Source of the DNA: CAZNKU01 sp045545235
GTDB taxonomy: Bacteria > Bacillota > Clostridia > Monoglobales > Firm-18
Reading direction: 5' to 3'
Assembly (NCBI GenBank): GCA_045545235.1
Contig: JAZQAN010000076.1
Coordinates: forward strand, 28,605-92,604
Length of the DNA stretch: 64,000 nt
In this document: one piece after another, positions 8,904 through 18,876 of the stretch
Position numbering within the stretch: the first letter of the stretch is position 1
How the letters are laid out: each line of letters opens with the position of its first letter
Notes under the pieces: model-generated
Seen by the model: the letters and a program-made list of their open reading frames with translations, nothing else
What the model was told of the DNA's origin: nothing
The model's database searches: none
Program-made: the position numbers and the translations under genes

Positions 8904-10340
8904 ATGTTTAAAAGAATTTTATCATTAGTTTTGGCAATGCTGTTTATCACAGTTTGCTTTGCCGGATGTTCCAAAGGTGAAGATGATGGTACACCTACTT
9001 TGGTGTGGTATGTGCCCGGTGATGCACAGCCAAGACTTGCAGATGTAATTGAAGAAATAAATAAAATTACAGTTGAAAAAATCGGTGCAAAGGTTGACCT
9101 AAGATTTATTGACACAAGCTCATATCAGGAAAGAATGGATATGAACATGGCATCACGTGATCCATATGATTTGTGCTTTACAGGTTATATCAACAAATAT
9201 GTAGATGCAGTTAATAACGAAGCACTTTATTGTATAAGTGATATTATTGATAAAGCTCCCGCTTTAAAGGAAAGTATTCCTGATTACGTATGGGAAGGTG
9301 CATCAATTAACGGTAAAATTTATGCAGTTCCAAATCAGCAGATTTTTGCTTCATCAATATGCGTTGTAATGTTGAAGGAATATGTTGACAAATATGGTTT
9401 TGACATTTCAAAAGTAACAAAGACAGAAGATATTGAACCATTTTTGGAAGTAATTAAACAGAATGAACCTCAGTTGTATCCTTACAGAACAAATTACGGT
9501 TTGTCAGGATTCCGTTCAATGGATGACAAACCTTTCTGGGGTGATGTACAGGCTTTCTATTATGCTTATGAAAACGAAGACGGCACAGTAACTTATGAAA
9601 AGAAATTTTCAGAAGAAAAGGCTTTGAAGAATTCACGTATTCTTCATGACTGGTATAAAAAAGGTTACATTCGTAAGGATGTAGCAACAGTTGCAAATGA
9701 TAATCAGGACTTGCTTGCAGGAAAATATTTCTCATGGATTGCAACATACAAGCCGGGTGTAGAAGGTGAAATAAAGAACAGCTCAAACTATGAAGTTGTT
9801 ACAGCAGTTGTTCAGAAACCAAAATTAACAAATGTTACCTCAACTATGATTGGTATTGGTAAGGATTCTAAAAATCCTGAATTGGCACTTAAACTTATTG
9901 AACTTATGAACACAGATAAAGAACTTTACAACTTAGTGTGCTTCGGTATAGAAGGTGTAGATTACAACAAGGTTGGCGAAAACAGAATAGAAACAATAAG
10001 TAATTCAGGTTATAATCCAAATGCTTCATGGAAATTCGGTAACCAGTTTAATGCATACCTTGTTGAAGGACAAAGCGATGACGTTTGGGAAGAAACAAAA
10101 GCTTTGAATGATAATTCAGTTGTTTCTCCATTGATTGGTTTTGCGTTGGATAAGAGCAACATTGTAGGTGAGTTGACACAGGTTCAGACAGTAATGTCAA
10201 AATACAGTAACATCAGTAATGGTACAGTTGATCCTGACACATGCTTCAATGAATGTCTTGCAGAACTTAAAAAGGCCGGAATTGATAAGATTATTGCTGA
10301 ATCAGAAAAACAGTTTAATGAATTTTTGAAGGGGAGATAA
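8904..10340 (+). CDS. Extracellular solute-binding lipoprotein of the sugar ABC importer
   Basis: A 478-residue protein with a lipoprotein signal peptide whose lipobox FAGC puts the lipidated cysteine at residue 22. The mature part begins TLVWYVPGDAQPRLADVIEEIN, typical of the LplA-like family (with a DUF3502-type C-terminus) that pairs with LplB/LplC permeases. AAGGAGAG precedes the ATG at the usual distance. It should capture oligosaccharides released at the surface and deliver them to the two upstream permeases. Substrate class (pectic, xylan or other) cannot be read from the sequence. Confidence 0.92.
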   Translation: MFKRILSLVLAMLFITVCFAGCSKGEDDGTPTLVWYVPGDAQPRLADVIEEINKITVEKIGAKVDLRFIDTSSYQERMDMNMASRDPYDLCFTGYINKYVDAVNNEALYCISDIIDKAPALKESIPDYVWEGASINGKIYAVPNQQIFASSICVVMLKEYVDKYGFDISKVTKTEDIEPFLEVIKQNEPQLYPYRTNYGLSGFRSMDDKPFWGDVQAFYYAYENEDGTVTYEKKFSEEKALKNSRILHDWYKKGYIRKDVATVANDNQDLLAGKYFSWIATYKPGVEGEIKNSSNYEVVTAVVQKPKLTNVTSTMIGIGKDSKNPELALKLIELMNTDKELYNLVCFGIEGVDYNKVGENRIETISNSGYNPNASWKFGNQFNAYLVEGQSDDVWEETKALNDNSVVSPLIGFALDKSNIVGELTQVQTVMSKYSNISNGTVDPDTCFNECLAELKKAGIDKIIAESEKQFNEFLKGR

Positions 10341-10343
10341 GCA

Positions 10344-12248
10344 GTGAAGAAAATAATAATCAGATTATTGCTGGTTTGTTTATTGCTGAATTTATTTCCG
10401 TTTAGAATTTTTGCAGACAACACAATAAATTATGAATATGTAGATTTAGGTGCTGATGCTGATTATTACATACAGGAAAATGTAACAGATGATGGAAACG
10501 GACTTTATACATTGGAATTGTATGGTGAAGTTTATTTTGACACAAGAATATTTGTAAAAATAGTAAACGATAGTTTGGATGTGTTGTATCTGGGGCAGGT
10601 AGAACTGCCCCCGAATGGTGAATTTAGCAGAAAGTTTAAATTTAAAAATATTTCAGGTGAAAATGTAACAGTATACAGATATTTTGATTTCTATAAAATA
10701 ACAGATGCTGAAGAAACAAAGGCTGAACTTATTTTGGAATTAAACGGATATAAGAATTCACAGGATGAAACTTCAATTAAAACTTTTATCAATAAATACG
10801 GCAAGTTTTTTGGTATTGATATGGATGCCTACAAAGATGCTACTGATAAAAGTGTAATAATTTCGCACATAATTTCAGAGGATGTATCAACACCCGAAAA
10901 GTTTGTTTCAGTAGTAAGTGAGGTTATGTATCTTGCTCTTTATAATTCCACTTCTAAAAAATCGGATTTCATAGATAACTATAAATCGATTTTGTCAGAT
11001 GATTTAAGAGTAAAGTACGAAAGTGTTTCACCCGACTACATCAGTTATTTTAACGACTATTTGACAAACAAAACTGTTTCTACAAAGGAAATGCTTGAAG
11101 AATATCTTTTAGCGGCAATAAATTATGCAGTAGCAAACGAGGTACTTTGTGAGTATAACCTTGCAAGCAGTAAGGCGGAATATATTTCAAAGTCAGCTTT
11201 ACTTATTGGAATTGATTTGGAAAGTGGTTTCAACAGCATTACAAATTATGAAATGTTAGATAAAATTCTTGATGCATATGATGTAGTGTCAGATATTGAA
11301 GAATTTGAAACTATAAAGAAAAACATTAACGAAGCAATTGTTATTCAGAAAATTAACGAATATGAACCGGCAGATATTTTTACTTATCTTGATAATAATA
11401 TTTCTTCAATACGCTTGTCAGACGAAGAAAAGAAAAATTATGATGATAATAAAAAAGACGGAGCGGCAATTATAAAAGCTCTGAAAGTCGGTGGATTTGA
11501 AGATGCAGATACTTTCATTTCTGTGTTGGCAAAAGCGGTTGAACCACAAAAAACTCCAAGCTCCGGCGGAAGCGGCGGAGGTGGTGGAGGCGGCGGAAGC
11601 GGTAGAGCTCCAAAGCCTGTTGTAAACACAGAGGACAAAATAGTTGTTTCGGAAGATATTGTAAATAAGCCTGATGTTTTAGTTGAAGATGAAGCTGAAG
11701 AAAACGAAATGTTTACAGACCTTGAAACAGTAGCCTGGGCTAAAACAGCAATTAACTATCTTGCAAACAAAAATATTATAAACGGAAGAGATTACGGAAT
11801 ATTTGCACCAAACGACAATGTTTCAAGAGAAGAGTTTGTGAAAATGATTCTTCTTGCTCTTGATTTTGAATTATCCTACGAGCCTTGCGATTTTGAAGAT
11901 GTTGATGAAAGTATGTGGTATTATCCTTACATTTGCAGTGCAAAGAAAAACGGCATTGTAAACGGTATTTCAAATGTTGAGTTTGGTATAGGTAAGTACA
12001 TAAGCAGACAGGATATGGCAGTAATGCTGTATAATGCTATGAAGGTAAAGGGTATGTCTGTTGGTGATAACAGAGATTATACATCATTTAGCGACGAGAC
12101 AGAAATTTCTTCTTACGCAACAGAAGCAGTAAAAGAGCTTTTTGAAATGGGTTGCATAAGCGGTGTTGGTGATTCAATGTTCAGCCCTAAGACAAACTCT
12201 TCACGAGCAATGGCGGCACAGATGATTTATAATGCAATAATTAATTAA
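10344..12248 (+). CDS. Secreted SLH-domain surface protein with glycine-rich linker
   Basis: A 634-residue protein starting at GTG 3 bases after the binding-protein gene; the GGGGAGATAA overlapping that stop serves as ribosome binding site. Signal peptide KKIIIRLLLVCLLLNLFPFRIFA. Residues ~45-120 hold a module (core IFVKI...VLYLGQV) that recurs in two other secreted proteins of the locus. A helical middle region (~130-400) is followed by a Gly/Ser-rich linker (~405-422) and then SLH repeats to the C-terminus (FTDLETVAWAKTAINYLANK; FEDVDESMWYYPYI; a third, more diverged copy). SLH repeats bind pyruvylated wall polymers, so the protein should sit on the cell surface. The N-terminal part may bind glycan; this is inference. 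Confidence 0.85.
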   Translation: MKKIIIRLLLVCLLLNLFPFRIFADNTINYEYVDLGADADYYIQENVTDDGNGLYTLELYGEVYFDTRIFVKIVNDSLDVLYLGQVELPPNGEFSRKFKFKNISGENVTVYRYFDFYKITDAEETKAELILELNGYKNSQDETSIKTFINKYGKFFGIDMDAYKDATDKSVIISHIISEDVSTPEKFVSVVSEVMYLALYNSTSKKSDFIDNYKSILSDDLRVKYESVSPDYISYFNDYLTNKTVSTKEMLEEYLLAAINYAVANEVLCEYNLASSKAEYISKSALLIGIDLESGFNSITNYEMLDKILDAYDVVSDIEEFETIKKNINEAIVIQKINEYEPADIFTYLDNNISSIRLSDEEKKNYDDNKKDGAAIIKALKVGGFEDADTFISVLAKAVEPQKTPSSGGSGGGGGGGGSGRAPKPVVNTEDKIVVSEDIVNKPDVLVEDEAEENEMFTDLETVAWAKTAINYLANKNIINGRDYGIFAPNDNVSREEFVKMILLALDFELSYEPCDFEDVDESMWYYPYICSAKKNGIVNGISNVEFGIGKYISRQDMAVMLYNAMKVKGMSVGDNRDYTSFSDETEISSYATEAVKELFEMGCISGVGDSMFSPKTNSSRAMAAQMIYNAIIN

Positions 12249-12261
12249 GGAGGTGTTCAGT

Positions 12262-14961
12262 TTGAAGAAAATCATATCGATTTTATTAATGTTGACAATT
12301 GCTTGTTCAACAATTTCAATGGTTTATGCTGATACTGAACCCTCAGTAGACAGCAATGTTGATAAGGTTTTGAGTTCTCTTGGAATTATAGTAGGAAACG
12401 GCGGTACAATACCTGCTGATGCAGAGGTTACAAGAGCAGAGCTTGTAATGGTTCTTTCAAGAATTACAGGTTTTACAAAAAATTATGATGTTAATGATAT
12501 TGGTACTGTTTTTGAAGACGTTTCAGGATTTCACTGGGCTGCTCAGGAAATTAAGTACGTTACTGATTGCGGATTTATGAGTGCTTATAATGATGGTAAA
12601 TTTTATCCGTCAGATGCTGTTTCATATGAAGAAATGGTTATGGCATTTGTAAAGGTTACGGGTTATGATGTAAATGCAAAAATAAAAGGCGGTACCGTAA
12701 ATTCCTACCTTGCCGTAGCTGCAGAGGAAGGGCTTCTTAATAACATTAAACGTGGTGAATATGTTACACGTGCTCAGTTGCTTACTATGACATATAACGC
12801 AATAAGCATTGATTATATGTACACTCGCGGTGAAAGTAGTTTGCTGGGTACAGAGTATACTACATATGAAGGATACAGTGTATTGTCAAAATACAAAAAT
12901 ATCTTTAAAGACAAAGGTGTTCTTGAAGCTACAGATATTACATCACTGGAAAGCGGAAAATACGGAATTGCACCTAAAGGGCATGTAATTATTGAGGGTA
13001 AAAGCTACGCTGTTGGTGAAACAGATGCAAAATCCCTTATAGGGCAGAATGTAGAGTATTACTATCAGCATGATGAGGAAAAAAATGAAAACACTCTTGT
13101 TTGCATTCTTCCGAATAACAAGACTACCGTATTGACTTTTTCTGCTGAAAGTATTTGTGCAGGAAAGATAACAACAAAGCTTGATGTTTATGCATATTAC
13201 AATGAAAGCGGAAAAGTAAATACCGTGAAACTGGATGACCCTGCGGTTATTTACAATGGTGTTGCAAAGCCCGGATACAGACTTTCAGACCTTACACCTG
13301 AATGTGGTGAAGTGAAACTTATTGATAATGACGATGACGGTGATTTTGAAGTTCTTGATATATTCAATGCAACTGAATGTATTATAGTAGATTCTGTTAC
13401 TGAAGAAAATGCAGGATATGCAATAACCAGTCTTAATGATAAGTCAAAATATTATTCCATAAAAACAAATGGTACTACAGAACGTTTTGAGATAACAGAA
13501 AACGGAAGACCTGTTTCGATGTTGTCTCTTACAAAAGGCGATGTAGTTTTAGTAGGTGAAAATAAGGATTTTGATTATCGTATTCTTCGTATTTCATCAT
13601 TGTCTGTTACCGGTACGGTTACAGAAAAGGAAAACGAATACATTTATGTAGATGAAACAGCTTTGAAATGTTCAGCACTTTTCATGAAAAAGAATAAGTT
13701 GTCAGATATCAAAATCGGAACTTACGGAACATTCTACATTGATTGCTATGGAGAGGTTCAGGCTTTCATTAAAGAAAGTGCTGACACCCTTGAATATGGT
13801 GTGGTTATGGATATGGGTGAAAAACCCGGTATGGATTCTGTATATTCCGTAAAGATACTGGATGTAAATTCTAAATTAACTGTATATAAATTAGAGGATA
13901 AGCTAAAGCTTAATCAGAAAGTTTCAACCTCTAAAAAAGCATATGAAGCACTTACTTCATATACAAGCGGCTTAGACAGCTACAGAGATGATTTTAATGC
14001 ACAGTATCCAAAACGTCAGCTTATTATGTATAAGCTTAATGCACAGGGTAAGATTTGTGAACTGAATACAGTAACTTCAAACTCTGAGTATGATGATAAA
14101 AATCCTTTGTCGTTTGCAGGTAAAGTTTCTTATGCAACAAACAAATACACATGGTATACTGCGGCATTGAGTTCTTCATACGGAATGTCAATCGGTGGAA
14201 AGTATTATGCTACAAATCAAACATATATATTCCATATGTTAAATGAAGATGAAGATTGTTATGTTACACAGTCATCTATCGGTAACAGTGCTTATTTCCC
14301 GAGTATATATGTATATAATGCAAAGGAAGACCGAACAACTGATGTTATTATAACATCCGGAACATCAGGTGCAACAAAACCAAATCAGCTGGCAACATAC
14401 AGTGTAATGTGTTTCAGCGGCTTCAGCCAGGCAATGGATGAAGAAGGCAATGAAATGATTGTTATGAACGGTTACTCAGGCGGAGAAAAAATAAAAGTAA
14501 GGTTTATAAATGATAATTCATGGTCTGATGAAATGCAGGCAATGCTTGATGCTATGGTTCCCGGTGATGTAATTATGTATAATGTTTCCGAAAACGCAAA
14601 GCTGAACGGAATTGCAAGAGCGTTTGCCTATGATTTAAAGGGTAAATACGGTGTATCACGTAACGTTCCGCATGATGGCTATGTTAACGGAAATGCAGAT
14701 TTTAACAACCAACATTCAAATTCGAGATTTATATACGGTAATGTTGAAAAAGTAGTAGGTAATTATATTATTTATAACATCGGTGGCGATGAAACATATG
14801 TACACAATGCAATTAATGTTTCAGCTGTGACACTTCTCAGATTTGAAGGAAACAAGCTCGTTGCGGAAGCATTGGGAAGTACAGATAAAATTTTGCCTTC
14901 TAAAGATGTAGTTATAGTAGGTGGCAGAAGCAGAAACGTAGAAATATTTGTTTTTGATTAA
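12262..14961 (+). CDS. Large secreted SLH-domain surface protein
   Basis: An 899-residue protein. The TTG at 12262 is taken as start because AAGGAGGTG (12247-12255) is ideally spaced and the signal peptide then begins KKIISILLML. Three SLH-type repeats lie at the N-terminus (~30-190), with motifs VTRAELVMVLSRITGF, FEDVSGFHWAAQEIKYV and YVTRAQLLTMTYNAI. The remaining ~700 residues are beta-rich and low in recognised motifs; the family resembles large clostridial S-layer-associated proteins of unknown role. Position between another SLH protein and a secreted esterase suggests a surface scaffold or binding protein for the target glycan. No catalytic motif recognised. Confidence 0.8.
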   Translation: MKKIISILLMLTIACSTISMVYADTEPSVDSNVDKVLSSLGIIVGNGGTIPADAEVTRAELVMVLSRITGFTKNYDVNDIGTVFEDVSGFHWAAQEIKYVTDCGFMSAYNDGKFYPSDAVSYEEMVMAFVKVTGYDVNAKIKGGTVNSYLAVAAEEGLLNNIKRGEYVTRAQLLTMTYNAISIDYMYTRGESSLLGTEYTTYEGYSVLSKYKNIFKDKGVLEATDITSLESGKYGIAPKGHVIIEGKSYAVGETDAKSLIGQNVEYYYQHDEEKNENTLVCILPNNKTTVLTFSAESICAGKITTKLDVYAYYNESGKVNTVKLDDPAVIYNGVAKPGYRLSDLTPECGEVKLIDNDDDGDFEVLDIFNATECIIVDSVTEENAGYAITSLNDKSKYYSIKTNGTTERFEITENGRPVSMLSLTKGDVVLVGENKDFDYRILRISSLSVTGTVTEKENEYIYVDETALKCSALFMKKNKLSDIKIGTYGTFYIDCYGEVQAFIKESADTLEYGVVMDMGEKPGMDSVYSVKILDVNSKLTVYKLEDKLKLNQKVSTSKKAYEALTSYTSGLDSYRDDFNAQYPKRQLIMYKLNAQGKICELNTVTSNSEYDDKNPLSFAGKVSYATNKYTWYTAALSSSYGMSIGGKYYATNQTYIFHMLNEDEDCYVTQSSIGNSAYFPSIYVYNAKEDRTTDVIITSGTSGATKPNQLATYSVMCFSGFSQAMDEEGNEMIVMNGYSGGEKIKVRFINDNSWSDEMQAMLDAMVPGDVIMYNVSENAKLNGIARAFAYDLKGKYGVSRNVPHDGYVNGNADFNNQHSNSRFIYGNVEKVVGNYIIYNIGGDETYVHNAINVSAVTLLRFEGNKLVAEALGSTDKILPSKDVVIVGGRSRNVEIFVFD

Positions 14962-14984
14962 AATAATATATGGAGGTGGATGAT

Positions 14985-17639
14985 TTGAAAAAAGTTTTAA
15001 GCATTCTTTTGTGCTTGATTTTTACAATGTCGTTGGTATGTAGTGCTGATGTTGGCGGTATTTCTTATACTGATGACCTTAATGTTACATTAAGCGCAGA
15101 TGAAGAAGCAGCATTAGAAACTATAATCAAGTCAAAGTTTTCAGGAAAAACAACAGTTAACCTTGTGTTCATCGGTGGTTCTATTACTTTTGGAGCCGGT
15201 GTTAACACCGTAAACCAGAATAACAGTTGGGTTAGTCTTGTTGGAAGAAAAATTCAGGATGTGCTTGGTTCCGGTGTAAAGGTTAACATTTACAACCGCG
15301 GAATTAGTGGCACTGGATCGCAGCTTGGTGCATTCAGATTTGCCAAGCAGGTACTTGCATATGACCCGGATATGGTATTTATTGAATATGCCGTAAACGA
15401 TGCAGGTAAAAGTATGGATTATACACAGCGTTATATGGAAACAATGACACGCGAACTTTATGAAAATAATCCGGACGCGTATCTGATGTATGTATATTCA
15501 TATGCAGCTAAAAATGGTGAAACAAAACCTGACTGGCAAAAACCTGTTGCTGATTATTACAAAATAGCAGATGTGGATATTAATGATTACATCAAAAACA
15601 CATATCTGCCTGATAAGATAGCAACATACAAAACTCTTTCAGGTGACACATCAGAAACTTCATATGAGGTTTCAGCACGTTATTGGTGGACAAATCCGCA
15701 AACAGAAGAAGATAAGGCGGCAGTAGATTTTTATATGAATAAAAAAGGCTATGCCGATTTTGATGCATTTGTAGAAGGAGAAAATATTACTCTTGATATT
15801 GATGCAGTAACTAATACTAAAGCTTCTTCGTGGAATTTCTGGGAAAAGACAATTATGAACGATGCTTTGCATCCGATTAATTCAGGTTATTACATTTATG
15901 CAAAAAACATTATGTCAAAGCTTGCAGCAAACGGTGGTGCTAATTTCACAAAGGTAACATGGAATTCTACACCTATGACAGATGTTCTTAAAAATCCTGA
16001 TATGTACCCTGTTGCAACACACTCACACAAAACAGGTACATGGTCAACTGAAGCAAATTCAAAAATACTTAGCGGTGTTGATACAGTAATTTACTCTACA
16101 GCTGATACAAATGCAACTATGACATATTGGTTCTACGGACCATATATCGGTATGTTTGCTACAACATCAACTGCAGCAGGTAACTTTGATTATATAATTG
16201 ATGATACAATTACAGGAACAGTTACATTGCGTAAGGAATCTGCAGATAATGAGTCTACAACATATACAGACGGAAGCAGTAATAATATTTCTATTGCTGA
16301 AAATCTAAGTGATGGATGGCATAAGATTGTTCTTACAAAGCCAAGCATTAAAAATAGTGACGGTTCAGAAGCGGTGGCAAATATTTCATACTTTACCACA
16401 ACTGCAGACAAAGTTGCACCTAAGGCAAAAACAGTAATAGTTAATAACAGGAATCTTGGTTTGTCAGATGGTACAATAAAACTTGACGAAGGTACAAAGA
16501 AGCTTTCTGTAAGGCTTAACGGTTCACCTGATTACAATGTATCGCCTGACCTTACTGTTACAATGAATGGTTCAGAAATAATTGCAACAGGGGCTTTGAA
16601 TTACGTTAATGCTTCTTATGATATAGAGTTGCCTGTAGAGGCAGAGGTTGAAAATGAATTTGAAGTTACAATTTCAAACATTTCATACAATGGAACAACA
16701 AATTCTATAAGCTTTAAAGCAGATGTACAGTCTGCCTTCAGAGTAACTGATTTTAAGCTTACAGATGTAAATGGGGAAGAAATAAATAAAAACAGTGATA
16801 TCAGCAAGGGTATTAAGGCAAGCATTACAATTTCAAATCCTTTGGAAGCATCACAAAAGGTATTGTTTGTAGCTGCAACTAAAGATAGTAAAGGAAAACT
16901 TGCAGCACCTATTGCATTTGACAGTGATGAAGTAAGCGCTACATCAGGTGAGGTTGAACTTAACGTTGATGTTTCTCTCGATGGAATAGCTGATGCAAAA
17001 TACATAGACCTATTCCTTTTAGACAGCTTCGACAGTATGAAGCCGTTAATTGCAAAGGTAAGATTTTCTGTAGAGGATAAGGCAGTAATTGAAGGAAACC
17101 TTGAATTTGGCGAGTTTGTACTTGACACATCTTCAGTTTCAAATGCAATTACCGAGCTTGATACAGAATATGATATGTTGAATAAAATAGTAAGAGTATC
17201 CGGTATAGCAGCAGGTTGCGACACAGTATTTGTGAAGATAGCAACAGAAGACGGTGAGGTTGCTTATGTTAACCAGATAAGCTGTGAGGATGATGGCACA
17301 TTCAGTTTTGGATGTAAGTCAAAGCTTTTGAAAGCTACTACATATTCACTTTATGTACAGCCTGTTAAATTGAAGCCTGAAACTATTAAGCTTATGAATG
17401 GTGACAAGGTTTCTGATGACATAACACTTACATTAACAGGTGATGTGGCTTCACATAAGATTAATGTGTATGGTACATGTGCTGATACTGCAAACGGCGT
17501 ATTTATCAAAATTACAAACTCAGCAGGGGATGTAATATACGTTAACCAGGTAACTGCGTCAAACGGTGCTTTTGAGTACGATTGTTACGATGCAGATATC
17601 GTTTCAGATACATATTACGTAAACGCAGTAAGCTATTAA
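14985..17639 (+). CDS. Secreted SGNH/GDSL esterase with multiple beta-sandwich modules
   Basis: An 884-residue protein with signal peptide (KKVLSILLCLIFTMSLVCS). The SGNH hydrolase domain covers ~45-310: Ser66 in GGSITFGAG, the GISGTGSQ block, Asn138 in EYAVND, and the Asp293-x-x-His296 pair in DALHPI, so all catalytic residues are present. It probably removes acetyl or similar esters from polysaccharide. A beta-sandwich follows, then a module ending LFLLDSFDSMKPLIAKVRF (~590-695) and two tandem copies of the VKI...YVNQ module (~730-884) at the C-terminus. TTG at 14985 is chosen because GGAGGTG (14972-14978) is placed for it. The ester substrate is unknown. Confidence 0.88.
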   Translation: MKKVLSILLCLIFTMSLVCSADVGGISYTDDLNVTLSADEEAALETIIKSKFSGKTTVNLVFIGGSITFGAGVNTVNQNNSWVSLVGRKIQDVLGSGVKVNIYNRGISGTGSQLGAFRFAKQVLAYDPDMVFIEYAVNDAGKSMDYTQRYMETMTRELYENNPDAYLMYVYSYAAKNGETKPDWQKPVADYYKIADVDINDYIKNTYLPDKIATYKTLSGDTSETSYEVSARYWWTNPQTEEDKAAVDFYMNKKGYADFDAFVEGENITLDIDAVTNTKASSWNFWEKTIMNDALHPINSGYYIYAKNIMSKLAANGGANFTKVTWNSTPMTDVLKNPDMYPVATHSHKTGTWSTEANSKILSGVDTVIYSTADTNATMTYWFYGPYIGMFATTSTAAGNFDYIIDDTITGTVTLRKESADNESTTYTDGSSNNISIAENLSDGWHKIVLTKPSIKNSDGSEAVANISYFTTTADKVAPKAKTVIVNNRNLGLSDGTIKLDEGTKKLSVRLNGSPDYNVSPDLTVTMNGSEIIATGALNYVNASYDIELPVEAEVENEFEVTISNISYNGTTNSISFKADVQSAFRVTDFKLTDVNGEEINKNSDISKGIKASITISNPLEASQKVLFVAATKDSKGKLAAPIAFDSDEVSATSGEVELNVDVSLDGIADAKYIDLFLLDSFDSMKPLIAKVRFSVEDKAVIEGNLEFGEFVLDTSSVSNAITELDTEYDMLNKIVRVSGIAAGCDTVFVKIATEDGEVAYVNQISCEDDGTFSFGCKSKLLKATTYSLYVQPVKLKPETIKLMNGDKVSDDITLTLTGDVASHKINVYGTCADTANGVFIKITNSAGDVIYVNQVTASNGAFEYDCYDADIVSDTYYVNAVSY
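17181..17636 (+). repeat. Tandem protein module, two copies (core V[FI][VI]KI...YVNQ)
   Basis: The last 150 codons of the SGNH gene encode two related units, about 17181-17375 and 17442-17636. Their cores are TVFVKIATEDGEVAYVNQ and GVFIKITNSAGDVIYVNQ, each preceded by a V-x-G strand and followed by an aromatic strand. Related copies lie in the genes at 10344 and 20309. Confidence 0.75.
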
Positions 17640-17670
17640 TTTGACAATATTATTAAAGGAGAGTATTAAA

Positions 17671-18816
17671 ATGTTAAAAAATACTAAAAAAATTATTTCG
17701 TTTTTAATTGCAATGATGCTTGTATTGGCTACAGTTTCAGTTTCTGCAAGTGTTATAACTGTTAAGGATTTGGCTGTTGGAAATTATGGATATGGTGATT
17801 TGCTTGGTGATACAGTAAAAGGTTTTACATTTATAAAAACAACAGGTAGTATTACATCATCAAATTTTGATGTTTTTATCGGTAATGCTGCAAATGCAAA
17901 TTTGGCTGCAAATTTGGCTAATTTTACAGCAAAACCTGCCAATAATGAAAATATCACAGTATACGATGCAGGAAAAAGACAGATGAATCTTGAACATGCA
18001 ACAAATGCTCCTGCAAATGCTAAAAAACTTGTTGTTGAGTTTGACGCTTTGTTCTTTGCAAAGGATGTAGGCTATACTACACCATGCGGACCTACAAATG
18101 CAGCTTTTGTACAGTTTTTGACAAGCTCCGGAACAAACCTTTTCTCTACAGCATACAGAGGTACTGAAAGAACAGATGTAGGTCAGCTAAAAGGTTTTGG
18201 TCACAAAATTGAAGGTGCAGGCAGCTTTACATACGGTTCAACACAGCTTAGCAGTGACCCTTATTTCAGCACGGCAGGTACAGTAACATACAGATGGATA
18301 TTCACATTGGATGAAACAACATCAAAATACAAGGTTGATTTTTACATCAAGGGCGAAAATGATGCTGAATGGATAGATATTAACTCTAAATTTACAGCAT
18401 ATGACAACTTCTACACTTCAGCACTTCCTGCAAAAATCAAAATAGGTTCAGGTAACGTTGCAGACTCACTTGGTATATTTGATAACTTCAAAGTTTATAC
18501 AATTGACGAAGGTAATGTTTCTGCTCCTGTAATGCTTGATACTGACGGTAATGCAGTTACAAGTGCTTCAGCAGGTGATTCTGTAATCTGTGCAGTTAAT
18601 ACAAACACTGCAGTTTCTTCATCACTTGTACTTGGTGCTTATGATTCATCAGATTATTTTGTAGGCTTTAACAACAATGATGTTGCTGCAAATATAGGCG
18701 TTAACTGGTTCAGATACACAATTCCTTCAGATGCAGCAAAGGTTAAGTTGTTTACACTTAATTCTTTCACAGATATTAAGCCTTACATCGATGCAGTAAG
18801 CTTTGATATTAACTAA
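17671..18816 (+). CDS. Secreted beta-sandwich protein of unknown function
   Basis: A 381-residue protein with a clear signal peptide (KKIISFLIAMMLVLATVSVSA). Residues ~30-285 have the pattern of a LamG/concanavalin-like beta sandwich (V-E-F-D-A-L-F-F, YRWIFTLDETTSKYKVDFYI, IFDNFKVYT). Residues ~290-381 carry the module that ends KLFTLNSFTDIKPYIDAVSF, shared with the preceding esterase and the next protein. ATG at 17671 follows AAAGGAGAG; the in-frame TTG at 17641 would put a charged peptide ahead of the signal sequence. Probably a surface or secreted glycan-binding protein; no enzyme motif seen. Confidence 0.75.
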   Translation: MLKNTKKIISFLIAMMLVLATVSVSASVITVKDLAVGNYGYGDLLGDTVKGFTFIKTTGSITSSNFDVFIGNAANANLAANLANFTAKPANNENITVYDAGKRQMNLEHATNAPANAKKLVVEFDALFFAKDVGYTTPCGPTNAAFVQFLTSSGTNLFSTAYRGTERTDVGQLKGFGHKIEGAGSFTYGSTQLSSDPYFSTAGTVTYRWIFTLDETTSKYKVDFYIKGENDAEWIDINSKFTAYDNFYTSALPAKIKIGSGNVADSLGIFDNFKVYTIDEGNVSAPVMLDTDGNAVTSASAGDSVICAVNTNTAVSSSLVLGAYDSSDYFVGFNNNDVAANIGVNWFRYTIPSDAAKVKLFTLNSFTDIKPYIDAVSFDIN

Positions 18817-18817
18817 T

Positions 18818-18837
18818 AAACAGTATATATACTGTTT
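18818..18837. promoter_or_regulatory. Perfect 20-bp palindrome just after a stop codon
   Basis: AAACAGTATA is followed directly by its reverse complement, 1 base after the TAA of the preceding gene. It could be a dimeric-regulator operator or a hairpin in the mRNA. No regulator assigned. Confidence 0.5.
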
Positions 18838-18876
18838 GGCATAAAAGCAGGTAATTCGCCTGCATTCCCCCTATTG

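Noticed and set aside
10592..10611. GGGGCAG/CTGCCCC hairpin early in the 634-residue SLH protein gene
   Set aside because: Inside the coding region with no T run. It could slow decay of the upstream importer mRNA, but nothing in the sequence separates this from chance.
11560..11610. Short-period GGC/GGA-rich repeat
   Set aside because: It is the coding sequence of a Gly/Ser linker, not a CRISPR or other DNA repeat.
16616..17224. A 202-codon open frame on the minus strand inside the SGNH esterase gene
   Set aside because: It is antisense to a well-supported secreted protein, is Ser-rich with no domain or signal, and lacks a convincing ribosome binding site.
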